From Nannocystis sp. (GTDB lineage: Bacteria > Myxococcota_A > Polyangia > Nannocystales > Nannocystaceae): a stretch of DNA of 64,000 bases. Shown in pieces: positions 32,452 through 40,644 of the stretch. The position numbers and the translations under genes were made by a program. The stretch is taken from contig NZ_JADJNN010000025.1 of the NCBI RefSeq assembly GCF_016714285.1, positions 1 through 64,000 of the forward strand, written 5' to 3'. Position 1 is the stretch's first letter, and every line of letters begins with the position of its first letter. The notes beneath the pieces are model-generated. The model made no database searches and was not told where the DNA came from. It saw only the letters and a list, made by a program, of their open reading frames with translations.

Positions 32452-35400
32452 TCATGGTGATGAGATTTCGCCGAGCTGGTGCTGGACGCGGGTGCGTTCG
32501 GGCGTGAAGGGCTCGCCGAGGACTGTGTAGATATCGCGGGCGCGGGTGAGCAGGGCGCGGGCTTCATCGGTCTGTGCCGGGTCGGCGGCGAGGAGGGCTC
32601 GTGCCAGGTCGTGCGCTGTCGCGGCGAGGTCGGGGTCGTCGGGATCGAGGCGGGCCGCGACGAGGGTGAGGGCGGGGCGCAGGAGGTCGATCGCGGCGTC
32701 GGCGTCGCCGCGGGCGAGGTGGGCGCGGGCGAGGCTGCGGCGGGCGAGGGCGAGGTCGAGGGCGTGGTCGCCGGGGAGGGCGGCGAGCGTGGTGACGGCG
32801 GCGTCGGCTGTGGTGAGGGCGGCGTCGGGATCGGCGAGGGCGAGGGCGGCTTCGGCGAGCAGGCGGCGGGTCTCGGCGGTGATCGCTGGGTCGGGGTCGG
32901 GGAGGGCCTCGCTGATGGCGAGGGCGCGACGGAGCTGCGTGCGGGCCTCGGCGGGGAGATCGAGGCGGAGCAGGCCGGCGCCGGCGCGTTGCAGGAAGGA
33001 GGCGGTGATTCGGTGGTGTTCGCCGAAGCCGGCCTGGCAGTCGGCGACGATGTGGGCGTAGCGCGCCTGGGCCTCGCGGGGGTCGGTCAGGGCGTCGGCG
33101 AGGGTGGTCTCGGCGTTGATGCGAGTGAGTGCATCGTCGGTGGCGGTGGCGGCGAGGGCTCGCTCGGCGAGGGCGCGGGCGCTGGTGAAGCGGCGGAAGT
33201 AGCTGTCGAGGCGGGACAGGCGGATCGCGGGCCAGACGCTGCGCTGGGAGGCGTCGGCGCTGGTGAAGTCCTGGTCGAGGAAGGCGGCGAGGCGCTCGCG
33301 GGCGGCCTGCTTGCGGCCGAGGGCGTACAGGGCGGCGGCCTCGTAGGTGGCGAGCTCGAGCACGAGCGGGTGCGCGTCGCCGAGGGCGGCGCTGGCCTGG
33401 GCGATCGCGGCGCGGTACGAGGCGAGGGCGGCCTCGAAGTCGCGGGCGTCGTACTCGAGCAGGCCGAGGTTGATGCGGGTGCGGGCGAGGTCGAGGGGGG
33501 TCGGGCCCGTGGTGACGGCGAGGTCGCGGGGGGTCGGGCCCGCGGTCGGATCCGGGGTGACGGTGAGGGCGTCGCGGGTCGGGCCCGCGGTGACGGCGAG
33601 GGCGTCGCGGTAGAAGTTGCGGGCGCGATCGAAGTCGTGGCCGCGGTAGGCGACGGCGCCGCGGTTGATGGCGGCGAGCCAGCGCAGCGCGCCGTCGCGG
33701 GGGAAGCGAGCCGCGTGGGCGGCGATGAGGTCGTCCTCGGCGGCGCTGCGCTCAAGCTGGCCGAGGAGGGCGCCGCGGACGAAGTGGCGGCGGATCAGGG
33801 CCTCGGCGGCAGTGCGGTCGGCACGGCCCGCGATGCCGCTGCGCACGGCGAGGGAGAGGGCGGCGTCGGCCTCCTCGCCGCGGCCCTGCTCGAGGGCGAT
33901 GGTTCCGCGGGCGAGCGCGGACTCGGCGATCAGCGGATGAAAGCCGAGGGTCTCGGCGCGGGCGAGGGTCTGCTGCGCGGCCGAGGCGGCGGGGCCGAGG
34001 CGGCCGGTGCTGGCGAGGGTGGCGATCTCGGCGAGGGTGGTCCGCAGGGTCGCGACGGCGGTCGCGGTCGAGGGGTCGTCGGGGGGCGGGGTCTCGGCGG
34101 TGAAGGTGGCGACGTCGCTGCAGCCGGTGAGGGAAGGCAGGGTGAGGGCGGCCTCGACGGCGCGCTCGATGATGCCGGCGTCGGGGTGAACGAGGAGCTC
34201 GGTGAGGGCGACGAAGCTGGCGCGTCGGCGATCGAGGCAGGCCATGCGCAGGTCGAGCAGCGCCGCGGACTGTTCGCCGCTGCGGTGGGCCTCGCAGGTG
34301 TCGCGTCGCATCGTCGACCAGGCGCCGGCGTAGTCGCCGAGGAGCGGGGTCAGGCGGCGGGCGGTGTCGGCGGCGTAGGGGAGGCCGGTGGTGGCGAAGG
34401 CGGTGGTGACGGCGGCGGCGCGGGCGTCGTTCCACACGTCGGTCAGGGCGAAGGCGGGGCCGCTGCACGGGGAGGCTCCGCTGTGCTGCGCGAGGGCCCA
34501 GGTGCCGCCGCCGACGACGGCGCTGAGGGCCGCGGCGAGGCCGAGGTTGCGGCGACGGGCGGCGGGGTCGCGCTCGAGGGCGTCGCACAGGTCGGTCATG
34601 GACGCGAAGCGGTCGCTGGGTTGGCGGGCGAGGCCGCGGAGGACCAGGCGCTGCACCCAGGCGGGCACGTCGGAAGCCGATGGCGGCGGGCGGACGATGC
34701 CGGCGAGCACGGCGTCGGCGAGCGCGGGCAGGGAGTCGCCGGCGAAGGGGAGCTGGCCGTGGAGGGCCTCGTAGAGCGACACGGCGAAGCTGAATTGATC
34801 GCTGCGCTCGTCGACGGGTTCGCCGGCCAGCTGCTCGGGGGCCATGTACGCGGGCGTGCCCATGAGGGCGCCGGTGCGAGTCAGGGGCTGGGCGAGGGCG
34901 CCGGTCGGGGTGTTGGCGATGGTGGCGCGGTGCGGGTCCGGGAGGGCGGCGCGGGCGAGGCCGAAGTCGAGGACCTTGACGCGGCCGTCGTCGACGCCGC
35001 CCTCGACGAGCATGACGTTGTGGGGTTTGAAGTCGCGGTGGATGACGCCGGCGCGGTGGGCCGCGGCGAGGCCGCGGCCGGCCTCGATGTAGATGCGGAG
35101 GGTCGCGCGCCAGTGGGGTCGGCGTTCGGGCCAGCGCTCGAGGCTGATGCCGCGGATGTGCTCCATGACGACGAAGGTCTGGCCGCGATGCTGGCCGACC
35201 TCGATGACGGCGACGACGTTGGCGTGGGCGACCCGGGCCATCGCCTGGGCCTCGCGGAGCAGGCGGGCCTCGGCCTGGCCGGGGGAGGCGGTGAGCAGCT
35301 TGATCGCGACCCGGCGGTCGAGTTCGGGGTCGTAGGCGGCGTAGACGATGCCCATGCCGCCCTGGCCGATGCGGTCGAGGAGCGTGTAGCGGCCGATCCG

Positions 35401-35721
35401 CGTCGCTGCGGCCTGGCCGGGGAACAGGCGCGCGGCGAGCAGGTCCTCCATGCGGCGTTCGTGCTCGTCGTCGAGGTCGGGGAAGGCGAGCGGGGGGTCC
35501 TGGTCGGCGCGCAGGAGGGTGTCGCGCTGGGTGTCGGCGTCGTCGCCCGGGAGCGTGCCGGCGCTGCCGAGCTCGAGCGACGCGGCGATCGGCCGCGCGG
35601 CGCCGTTGTTGGGTCTGGCCATGGTCGTGTCCTCGCCCTGCACAGGTAGAGCGGGCGGGGTGATCAATTCATCCGCCACGTCGGGGGGCGCCGGGGCACC
35701 GGGTTCAGGTGCCGATCCCAT
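32452..35721 (-). CDS. Membrane Ser/Thr protein kinase with TPR-rich C-terminus
   Basis: 1089 residues from ATG 35721. Kinase domain about 110-385: IGQGGMGIVYAAYD, catalytic Lys in RVAIKLL, HRDFKPHNVM, DFGLA and the activation segment GTPAYMAPEQL. One membrane helix follows (NLGLAAALSAVVGGGTWALA), then about 650 residues of Ala-rich helical pairs resembling TPR units. A repeat-derived insert (T-A-G-P-T-R-D type, 33491-33612) interrupts the TPR array. It overlaps the end of the ECF sigma gene by 17 bp. Such kinase/ECF pairs are known, with the kinase activating the sigma factor; that is the inferred role here. Confidence 0.88.
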   Translation of the reverse strand: MGSAPEPGAPAPPDVADELITPPALPVQGEDTTMARPNNGAARPIAASLELGSAGTLPGDDADTQRDTLLRADQDPPLAFPDLDDEHERRMEDLLAARLFPGQAAATRIGRYTLLDRIGQGGMGIVYAAYDPELDRRVAIKLLTASPGQAEARLLREAQAMARVAHANVVAVIEVGQHRGQTFVVMEHIRGISLERWPERRPHWRATLRIYIEAGRGLAAAHRAGVIHRDFKPHNVMLVEGGVDDGRVKVLDFGLARAALPDPHRATIANTPTGALAQPLTRTGALMGTPAYMAPEQLAGEPVDERSDQFSFAVSLYEALHGQLPFAGDSLPALADAVLAGIVRPPPSASDVPAWVQRLVLRGLARQPSDRFASMTDLCDALERDPAARRRNLGLAAALSAVVGGGTWALAQHSGASPCSGPAFALTDVWNDARAAAVTTAFATTGLPYAADTARRLTPLLGDYAGAWSTMRRDTCEAHRSGEQSAALLDLRMACLDRRRASFVALTELLVHPDAGIIERAVEAALTLPSLTGCSDVATFTAETPPPDDPSTATAVATLRTTLAEIATLASTGRLGPAASAAQQTLARAETLGFHPLIAESALARGTIALEQGRGEEADAALSLAVRSGIAGRADRTAAEALIRRHFVRGALLGQLERSAAEDDLIAAHAARFPRDGALRWLAAINRGAVAYRGHDFDRARNFYRDALAVTAGPTRDALTVTPDPTAGPTPRDLAVTTGPTPLDLARTRINLGLLEYDARDFEAALASYRAAIAQASAALGDAHPLVLELATYEAAALYALGRKQAARERLAAFLDQDFTSADASQRSVWPAIRLSRLDSYFRRFTSARALAERALAATATDDALTRINAETTLADALTDPREAQARYAHIVADCQAGFGEHHRITASFLQRAGAGLLRLDLPAEARTQLRRALAISEALPDPDPAITAETRRLLAEAALALADPDAALTTADAAVTTLAALPGDHALDLALARRSLARAHLARGDADAAIDLLRPALTLVAARLDPDDPDLAATAHDLARALLAADPAQTDEARALLTRARDIYTVLGEPFTPERTRVQHQLGEISSP
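33491..33612. repeat. Imperfect tandem repeat inside the kinase TPR region
   Basis: Three to four units containing GTCGGGCCCG and GGTGACGGCGAGG, about 33-48 bp each, encode a T/P/A/D-rich insert between two TPR helices. The unit contains the palindrome CGGGCCCG. Length stays in frame. Confidence 0.7.
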
Positions 35722-36316
35722 CGCGGATCCTCTGGGCCCAGGTCGCGAGGCCCTCGATCGTGCTCTCGCGGATCGCGGGCGGGGCCGTGCTGGCCTGGAT
35801 GATCTGCTCGAGGCGCAGGCGTGCGCGGCGGATCTTGGTGCGGACGGTGGGCTCGGGCATCTCGAGCGCGTCGCCGATCTCGTGCGCGCGCATGCCCTCC
35901 CAGTAGTACATCTCGAGGATGATCTGGCCCTCGAGGGGGAGCGTGCGGAGGGCGCGGAGCAGGAGATCGACCTCGCGGGCGTGGGCGAGGAGCGTGCCCG
36001 GGGTCGGGCGCAGGTCCTCGACGGAGACCGAGCCGAAGTCGAGGTGGTCGCGGTCGCGACGGGCGAGGCGGTAGTGGTCGAAGAGGACGTTGCGGGCGAC
36101 GCCGCAGAGGAACGCCCGGAACGAGGCGTCGCCGCGGATGCGGTCGCGGGCCTCGAGGCAGGCGAGGAAGGTGCGCTGGACCAGGTCGTGGGCGCTCGTG
36201 CCGGCCTTGTTGTGGAAGAAGCGGAGGATCAGCTGGTAGTGGCGGCGAAACAGCTGCTCACCCGCCCGGTCGTCGCCGGCCTGCCAGGCGCGGAGGAGGT
36301 CGTGGTCGCCGTCCAC
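35705..36316 (-). CDS. ECF-type RNA polymerase sigma factor
   Basis: 203 residues from GTG 36316. Region 2: AHDLVQRTFLACLEAR and FRAFLCGVARNVLFDHYR. Region 4: LEMYYWEGMRAHEIGDALEMPEPTVRTKIRRARLRL. No anti-sigma gene is adjacent; instead a Ser/Thr kinase gene overlaps its 3' end. That arrangement matches ECF groups controlled by phosphorylation. Possible targets are the two lipoprotein genes downstream in the opposite direction, which share an upstream motif. Confidence 0.9.
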   Translation of the reverse strand: MDGDHDLLRAWQAGDDRAGEQLFRRHYQLILRFFHNKAGTSAHDLVQRTFLACLEARDRIRGDASFRAFLCGVARNVLFDHYRLARRDRDHLDFGSVSVEDLRPTPGTLLAHAREVDLLLRALRTLPLEGQIILEMYYWEGMRAHEIGDALEMPEPTVRTKIRRARLRLEQIIQASTAPPAIRESTIEGLATWAQRIRDGIGT

Positions 36317-36395
36317 GGGGCCATGGTAGCGGTGTGGGGTCCGCCTGGACATCGTCGGTCGCGCAGATCCGGGCGGCGAAAAAAAAAGCGGGCCT

Positions 36396-36406
36396 GGTGA
36401 ATTGAA
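36396..36406 (+). promoter_or_regulatory. Shared upstream motif GGTGAATTGAA (first copy)
   Basis: An 11-bp sequence, GGTGAATTGAA, 53 bp upstream of the ADYC-type lipoprotein start. An identical copy is upstream of the next lipoprotein (37621-37631). It is AT-rich against this background. It may be an ECF promoter element or an operator. Confidence 0.4.
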
Positions 36407-36458
36407 GCGGCGGGTCGTTCTACGGGAAGTTGCGAGACCCTCGACGGAGATGCCGACC

Positions 36459-37493
36459 ATGCCTTGCCGATTTCGCCCCGCCACGATCACCCTCGCCCTC
36501 ACTGCCGCCCTCACTGCCGCCTGCGACGGGTCCATCCCGGACGATCCCGGGGAGCTGGAATTTCGCGACAGCGCGGGCCAGGGCGGCCCGGTCTTCAACA
36601 CGCCCAAGATCTTCACCTCGGAGGTCGCGGCGGTCGACACCCAGGGGCAGGCCCTCGCCGGGGTCGTGCTGGTGGACGTCCAGATCGATGAGGGTGGCGG
36701 GCAATACACCTCGATCGACGCGGGCAGCCTCGACGTCGATCACGGCACGCTGATGGCGCTGGTGGGCGGGAGCCTCGTCGAGGGCGGCGCCTTCATCGGC
36801 TCGCAGTGGACCTTCGACGTCGAGGGGGACAGCGTGACGGCGCGGCTGACGACGGTCGTGACCTCGGACGTGGCCGGGCTGTGGGACCCGGGCTCGATCA
36901 ACGAGCTGCGCAAGCTCGACCCGGAGCGGCTGGTCTACACCTTTGAGTGGTTCGACGGCGACGTGTGGCACACGACCTGCGAGGAGGACGCGGTGGGTGG
37001 GGCGCGGACGGTGATCTACGGAGATATCGTGGTCGACCACAAACTCGGGAACATCAGCGCGCGGCCAAACACGGTGTATTTCGGGTGCATCTCTGGGGCG
37101 GTCGGCAAGGCCGCGCTGTGGGGATATGCGCCGGACAGCCCGTCGGAGGCGAGCGTGCCGCTGCCAGCGTTCACGACGGCGACGCGGATGGTGCGCGCCG
37201 ATTACTGCGCCGACGGGGTGCCGCACACCAACGTCGGCAATCCGGTGACGATGCGGGATCGCTGGGCTATCAACGACTTCGACGCCGCGCCCGTGATCTT
37301 CACGACCGAGGCGGTGTGGCAGGTCGGGGGGCGGGCGAAGTGTCTGCGGAAGATGCGGGATACGGGGGCGCTGCTGATCGTCGATCATGTGTGTGCGAAC
37401 GGTCAGGTGATCCCGCGCTGTAGCAGCGACGCGGTGATCGAGAATCGCTGGACGACGCTCAGCTACGGGGATCTGTGGACCAAGACCCCGTGA
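36459..37493 (+). CDS. ADYC-domain lipoprotein
   Basis: 344 residues from ATG 36459, chosen because GGAG lies 10 nt upstream; ATG 36450 sits directly on that site. Lipobox TAAC. The C-terminal region contains MVRADYCADGVPHTNVG and FTTEAVWQVGGRAKCLRK, the signature of the myxobacterial ADYC domain. An earlier beta-rich part includes FEWFDGDVWHTTCEEDAVGG. Paired Cys suggest disulphides outside the cytoplasm. Function of the domain is unknown. It is divergent from the ECF sigma gene. Confidence 0.8.
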   Translation: MPCRFRPATITLALTAALTAACDGSIPDDPGELEFRDSAGQGGPVFNTPKIFTSEVAAVDTQGQALAGVVLVDVQIDEGGGQYTSIDAGSLDVDHGTLMALVGGSLVEGGAFIGSQWTFDVEGDSVTARLTTVVTSDVAGLWDPGSINELRKLDPERLVYTFEWFDGDVWHTTCEEDAVGGARTVIYGDIVVDHKLGNISARPNTVYFGCISGAVGKAALWGYAPDSPSEASVPLPAFTTATRMVRADYCADGVPHTNVGNPVTMRDRWAINDFDAAPVIFTTEAVWQVGGRAKCLRKMRDTGALLIVDHVCANGQVIPRCSSDAVIENRWTTLSYGDLWTKTP

Positions 37494-37620
37494 AGCTCCT
37501 GAGACGACGCCACACGTACGAGTCGACCCGGTTGAACTTCACGGCGGCGTTCTCGGTGCGAACGTAGCACCCCAGCCGCCCGATGCCCCTCCGCACGCGT
37601 TCGAAGAATTCGTCGCCGCC

Positions 37621-37631
37621 GGTGAATTGAA
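37621..37631 (+). promoter_or_regulatory. Shared upstream motif GGTGAATTGAA (second copy)
   Basis: Exact repeat of the 36396-36406 motif, 62 bp upstream of ATG 37694. Confidence 0.4.
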
Positions 37632-37693
37632 ATCTCCGGCCTCCTGACTACAGCAACGACGGCCTTTGGGTGCGTCTTCCCCGGAGAACTACC

Positions 37694-38323
37694 ATGCCGA
37701 ACCTCGAGAAATTGCGGCCGGGCGTCTTGAATCAGGACGTCCGACGAGTGCGCGCCCCCTGGCTCTTGACCGCGGCCCTCCTGCTCGCGTGCCCCGCGGA
37801 CGAGGACGCGCCGACGACATCGGAGGACGCGACCGACACCTCGACCGAAGACTCCACTGCGCCGACCACCACCGCCGCCACCTCGACGCCCTCGACCGAC
37901 GACTCGAACTCGACGACCGCCGACGACCCCCAGGCGGAGACGACCGAGACGACCAGCGGCAGCACGACCGCCCCGGACGCCACCACGACGGACGCCACCG
38001 GGACGACCTCCGCCGACACGACGAGCACGACAGACGCGACCACCGGCGGCAGCGCCACCCTCCCGGAGGCGTGTCATACGCTGTGCGTGAAGGCCCTCGG
38101 CGAGTGCGACATCCCCTGGCCCCTCGACAGCGTCGACCTCTGTACGCAAAGCTGCATCAACAACTTCGCGGAGGATATGGGCGCCTGCCGAGAGGCCGCG
38201 ATCGACTACCTCGACTGCGTCGTCACGCTCGAGTGCCCCGCGATCTCCAACGCCATCTTCCAGGGCGAGCCTGGCGACTGCGTCGACGCCGCCGTGGTGT
38301 ACAACGACGTGTGCAGCAACTAG
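37694..38323 (+). CDS. Small Cys-rich lipoprotein with Thr/Asp linker
   Basis: 209 residues from ATG 37694, with GGAG 8 nt upstream. Lipobox LLLAC, about 95 residues of Thr/Ser/Asp linker, then a Cys-rich helical domain of about 90 residues with eight Cys (ACHTLCVKALGECDIPW, LCTQSCINNF, LDCVVTLECP). This spacing resembles Cys-rich domains found in many myxobacterial lipoproteins. No enzyme motif. Likely surface-exposed. Confidence 0.85.
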   Translation: MPNLEKLRPGVLNQDVRRVRAPWLLTAALLLACPADEDAPTTSEDATDTSTEDSTAPTTTAATSTPSTDDSNSTTADDPQAETTETTSGSTTAPDATTTDATGTTSADTTSTTDATTGGSATLPEACHTLCVKALGECDIPWPLDSVDLCTQSCINNFAEDMGACREAAIDYLDCVVTLECPAISNAIFQGEPGDCVDAAVVYNDVCSN

Positions 38324-38404
38324 CCGGCCGGCCCCCAAACCCGACGCCCTCCAGCGCTGCGCACCGCCTTGGCCCTCGCGCGCGAGCCCTGAGCTCACGC
38401 CTCG

Positions 38405-39427
38405 TCAGCGCATCGCCGCGTAGAACACCAGCTTCCCGCCCTCGGCCTTGTCGCAGAGCTGCGTCTGCGACCACGCGCCCAGCGCGTGATTCACATCATA
38501 GCCCGCGTCGCCGTCGGCGGCGTTGCTCGAATAACTGTACAGATATTGCCAGTAGCAATCGCAGTTGAGCATCCAGTAGTCGCTCTTGATCATGGAGAAG
38601 CCCATGTCAATGACGCTGCTGTCGCACGACGGGCCGTCGGGCGCCCCCGACAGCCCGAAGTCGCCGCCCTGCGAATGGTTGTAGTTGGCCCAGCCGAGGA
38701 ACGCGGGGGTCGTCTCGCCGTCGCTGCTGGTCAGCTGCACCGCGACCTTGGCGAAGCTCGCCGGCGCGGTCAGCGTCGCGTCGAAGGCCGGCGCGTCTGC
38801 CTTGAGCCAGATCCCGCCCGTGCGCACGAACAGGGTCTCGCTCGCCGCCGCCGCCAGCGCGACCTTGCTCGCCCGGTCCAGGTTGTACGCCGCGAACACG
38901 AGTGGATCACCGGCCACGGCGATATCGCTGACCATCGGCTCCTCGCCGTCGCCGCCCGTCGCCGCGTAGAAGATCGTCCAGCCGCCGCCGTCGGCGAGCA
39001 TGTCGCAGAACGCCTTGACCGGCGCGAGCCCGCCGGGCCCATCGAGGTCCACCTTGTAGCCGCCGCTCTTCGCCTCGGGCTCCTGGGCGTGGATCTGCTT
39101 GCACGACGTGGGCAGCGGCACGCAGCTGCCCATCACGCACGACTCCGCGTCCCCGCACCCCCCGTCGTCCATGCACCCAGCGACGCCGGTCGTCGGGTCG
39201 ACGCTGCCCGTCGTCGCCGGCCCACCCGTGCTGCTGGTCCCCGCGCCGCCCGTCGTCGGCGCCTCGCCCGTGCTCGTGCCCGTCGTCGCGTCGGCCCCCG
39301 TGCTCGCGCCGCTCGTGCCCGTCTCACCGCTCGCGCTGGTCGGCCCGGACCCGCTGCTCCCGGCGTCGACGAAGCAGGCCGCGACCGCGACGATCGCCGC
39401 CATGAACGAGATGCGCTGGGGAGTCAC
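38405..39427 (-). CDS. Lipoprotein with fibrinogen-like C-terminal domain
   Basis: 340 residues from GTG 39427 (ATG 39403 alternative). Lipobox AVAAC, Ser/Thr/Gly linker, a short Cys-knot (CMDDGGCGDAESCVMGSC), then a fibrinogen-related pattern: FCDMLADGGGWTIFYA, LGWANYNHSQGGDFGL, and a Cys-Trp-Tyr-rich stretch near the C-terminus. Related in layout to 4130-5380. It probably binds glycans or proteins outside the cell. Confidence 0.85.
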   Translation of the reverse strand: MTPQRISFMAAIVAVAACFVDAGSSGSGPTSASGETGTSGASTGADATTGTSTGEAPTTGGAGTSSTGGPATTGSVDPTTGVAGCMDDGGCGDAESCVMGSCVPLPTSCKQIHAQEPEAKSGGYKVDLDGPGGLAPVKAFCDMLADGGGWTIFYAATGGDGEEPMVSDIAVAGDPLVFAAYNLDRASKVALAAAASETLFVRTGGIWLKADAPAFDATLTAPASFAKVAVQLTSSDGETTPAFLGWANYNHSQGGDFGLSGAPDGPSCDSSVIDMGFSMIKSDYWMLNCDCYWQYLYSYSSNAADGDAGYDVNHALGAWSQTQLCDKAEGGKLVFYAAMR

Positions 39428-39498
39428 GGGCACCCCGCTAGCGCACCGCCACCGGCACCGCCTGTCAAGCCGCGATCCAGGGCAATTGCGCACGCCGC

Positions 39499-40644
39499 TC
39501 AGCCGCGGATGATCTGCCCCATGCACTCGGCCAGCTTCTCCGGCGTGCACGACAGGATGTCCATGCCGACCTTTCGCAGCTTCTTCGCGGTCTGGCGGTT
39601 GTACTGCGGCTGCGCGTCGTAGCCGAGCGCGCCGAGGCCGATCATCCGCACGTCGGCGCCGGCGAGGCGGGCGACGACGCGGACCAGGTCGGCCTCCGGG
39701 CGCCCCTCATAGAAATCCGTGATGAGCACCACGATCGTGCGCGCCGGCTCGCGGACCAGGCCCGAGCAGTACTCGAGCGCGCGGGTGATATCGGTGCCGC
39801 CGCCGAGCTGCACGCTCAGCAGCACGTCGACCGGCGCGCCGACCCTGTCCGTGAGGTCGACGACCTGCGTATCGAACAGCACCAGCGAGGTCTTCACGCC
39901 CGGGAGCTCGGCGAAGATCGAGGCCATCACCGCCGAGAAGATCGCCGACTCGAGCATCGACCCGGATTGATCGACGCACACGATCACGTGCCACGGTCGC
40001 TTGTTCTTCTCGGCCGCGTAGAAGAAGATCCGGTCGACGAACAGCTTGCGCCGCTCGTCGTTCCAGTTGCGCAGGTTTCGCCGCAGCGTCGTGCGCAGGT
40101 CGAGGTTGCGGAACACCCGGCGCGGCGAGTGCCGGTCCTTGCGCAGCGCGCCCGTGATCGCCTGCTGGACCCGGATCTCCAGCTTCTTGCGCAGCTCCTC
40201 CACGACCTTGTCGATCACCTTGCGCGCGAGCACCCGCGTCTTCGGCGTCAGCAGGTCCTTGTGGGTCAGCAGGGTCTTGACCAGCTCGACGTTCGGCTCG
40301 ATGCGGTCGAGCAGGTCCGGCTGATCGAGGATCTCGGAGATGCCCCGCCGCTGGATCATCTCGCGCTCGAGCACCTCGCGGGCCTGCTTCGGGAACAGCT
40401 CGTTGACCCGGTCGATCCACTTCGGCACCGACAACGCCGAGCCCGCCGAGCCGGCGCCGCGGGCCTCGCCGTACACGAACTCGAGGGTCTGCTCCGCCCC
40501 CTGCTGGTCCTCCCCGCCGGCACCGCCCGCGAGGCACACGCCCGCCGCCTCGGCGTCCTTGCCGAGCACCAGGCGCCAGCGCCCGACCAGCGACTGCGCC
40601 GCCGGATCGAGCCCCGCCAGCGTCGTCTTGTTCGCGTTCGTCAA
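39499..40644 (-). CDS. VWA-domain (CoxE-like) protein
   Basis: 381 residues; the start is a TTG at 40644 overlapping the upstream stop (TTGA). N-terminal helical half (KWIDRVNELFPKQAREVLE), then a von Willebrand A domain with a full MIDAS: VCVDQSGSMLES (D-x-S-x-S), the Thr in GGGTDITRAL and the Asp in VLITDFYEG. It is the last gene of the SWIM/MoxR/DUF5682/VWA operon. MoxR ATPases work with VWA proteins to remodel or assemble target proteins. Confidence 0.88.
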   Translation of the reverse strand: MTNANKTTLAGLDPAAQSLVGRWRLVLGKDAEAAGVCLAGGAGGEDQQGAEQTLEFVYGEARGAGSAGSALSVPKWIDRVNELFPKQAREVLEREMIQRRGISEILDQPDLLDRIEPNVELVKTLLTHKDLLTPKTRVLARKVIDKVVEELRKKLEIRVQQAITGALRKDRHSPRRVFRNLDLRTTLRRNLRNWNDERRKLFVDRIFFYAAEKNKRPWHVIVCVDQSGSMLESAIFSAVMASIFAELPGVKTSLVLFDTQVVDLTDRVGAPVDVLLSVQLGGGTDITRALEYCSGLVREPARTIVVLITDFYEGRPEADLVRVVARLAGADVRMIGLGALGYDAQPQYNRQTAKKLRKVGMDILSCTPEKLAECMGQIIRG

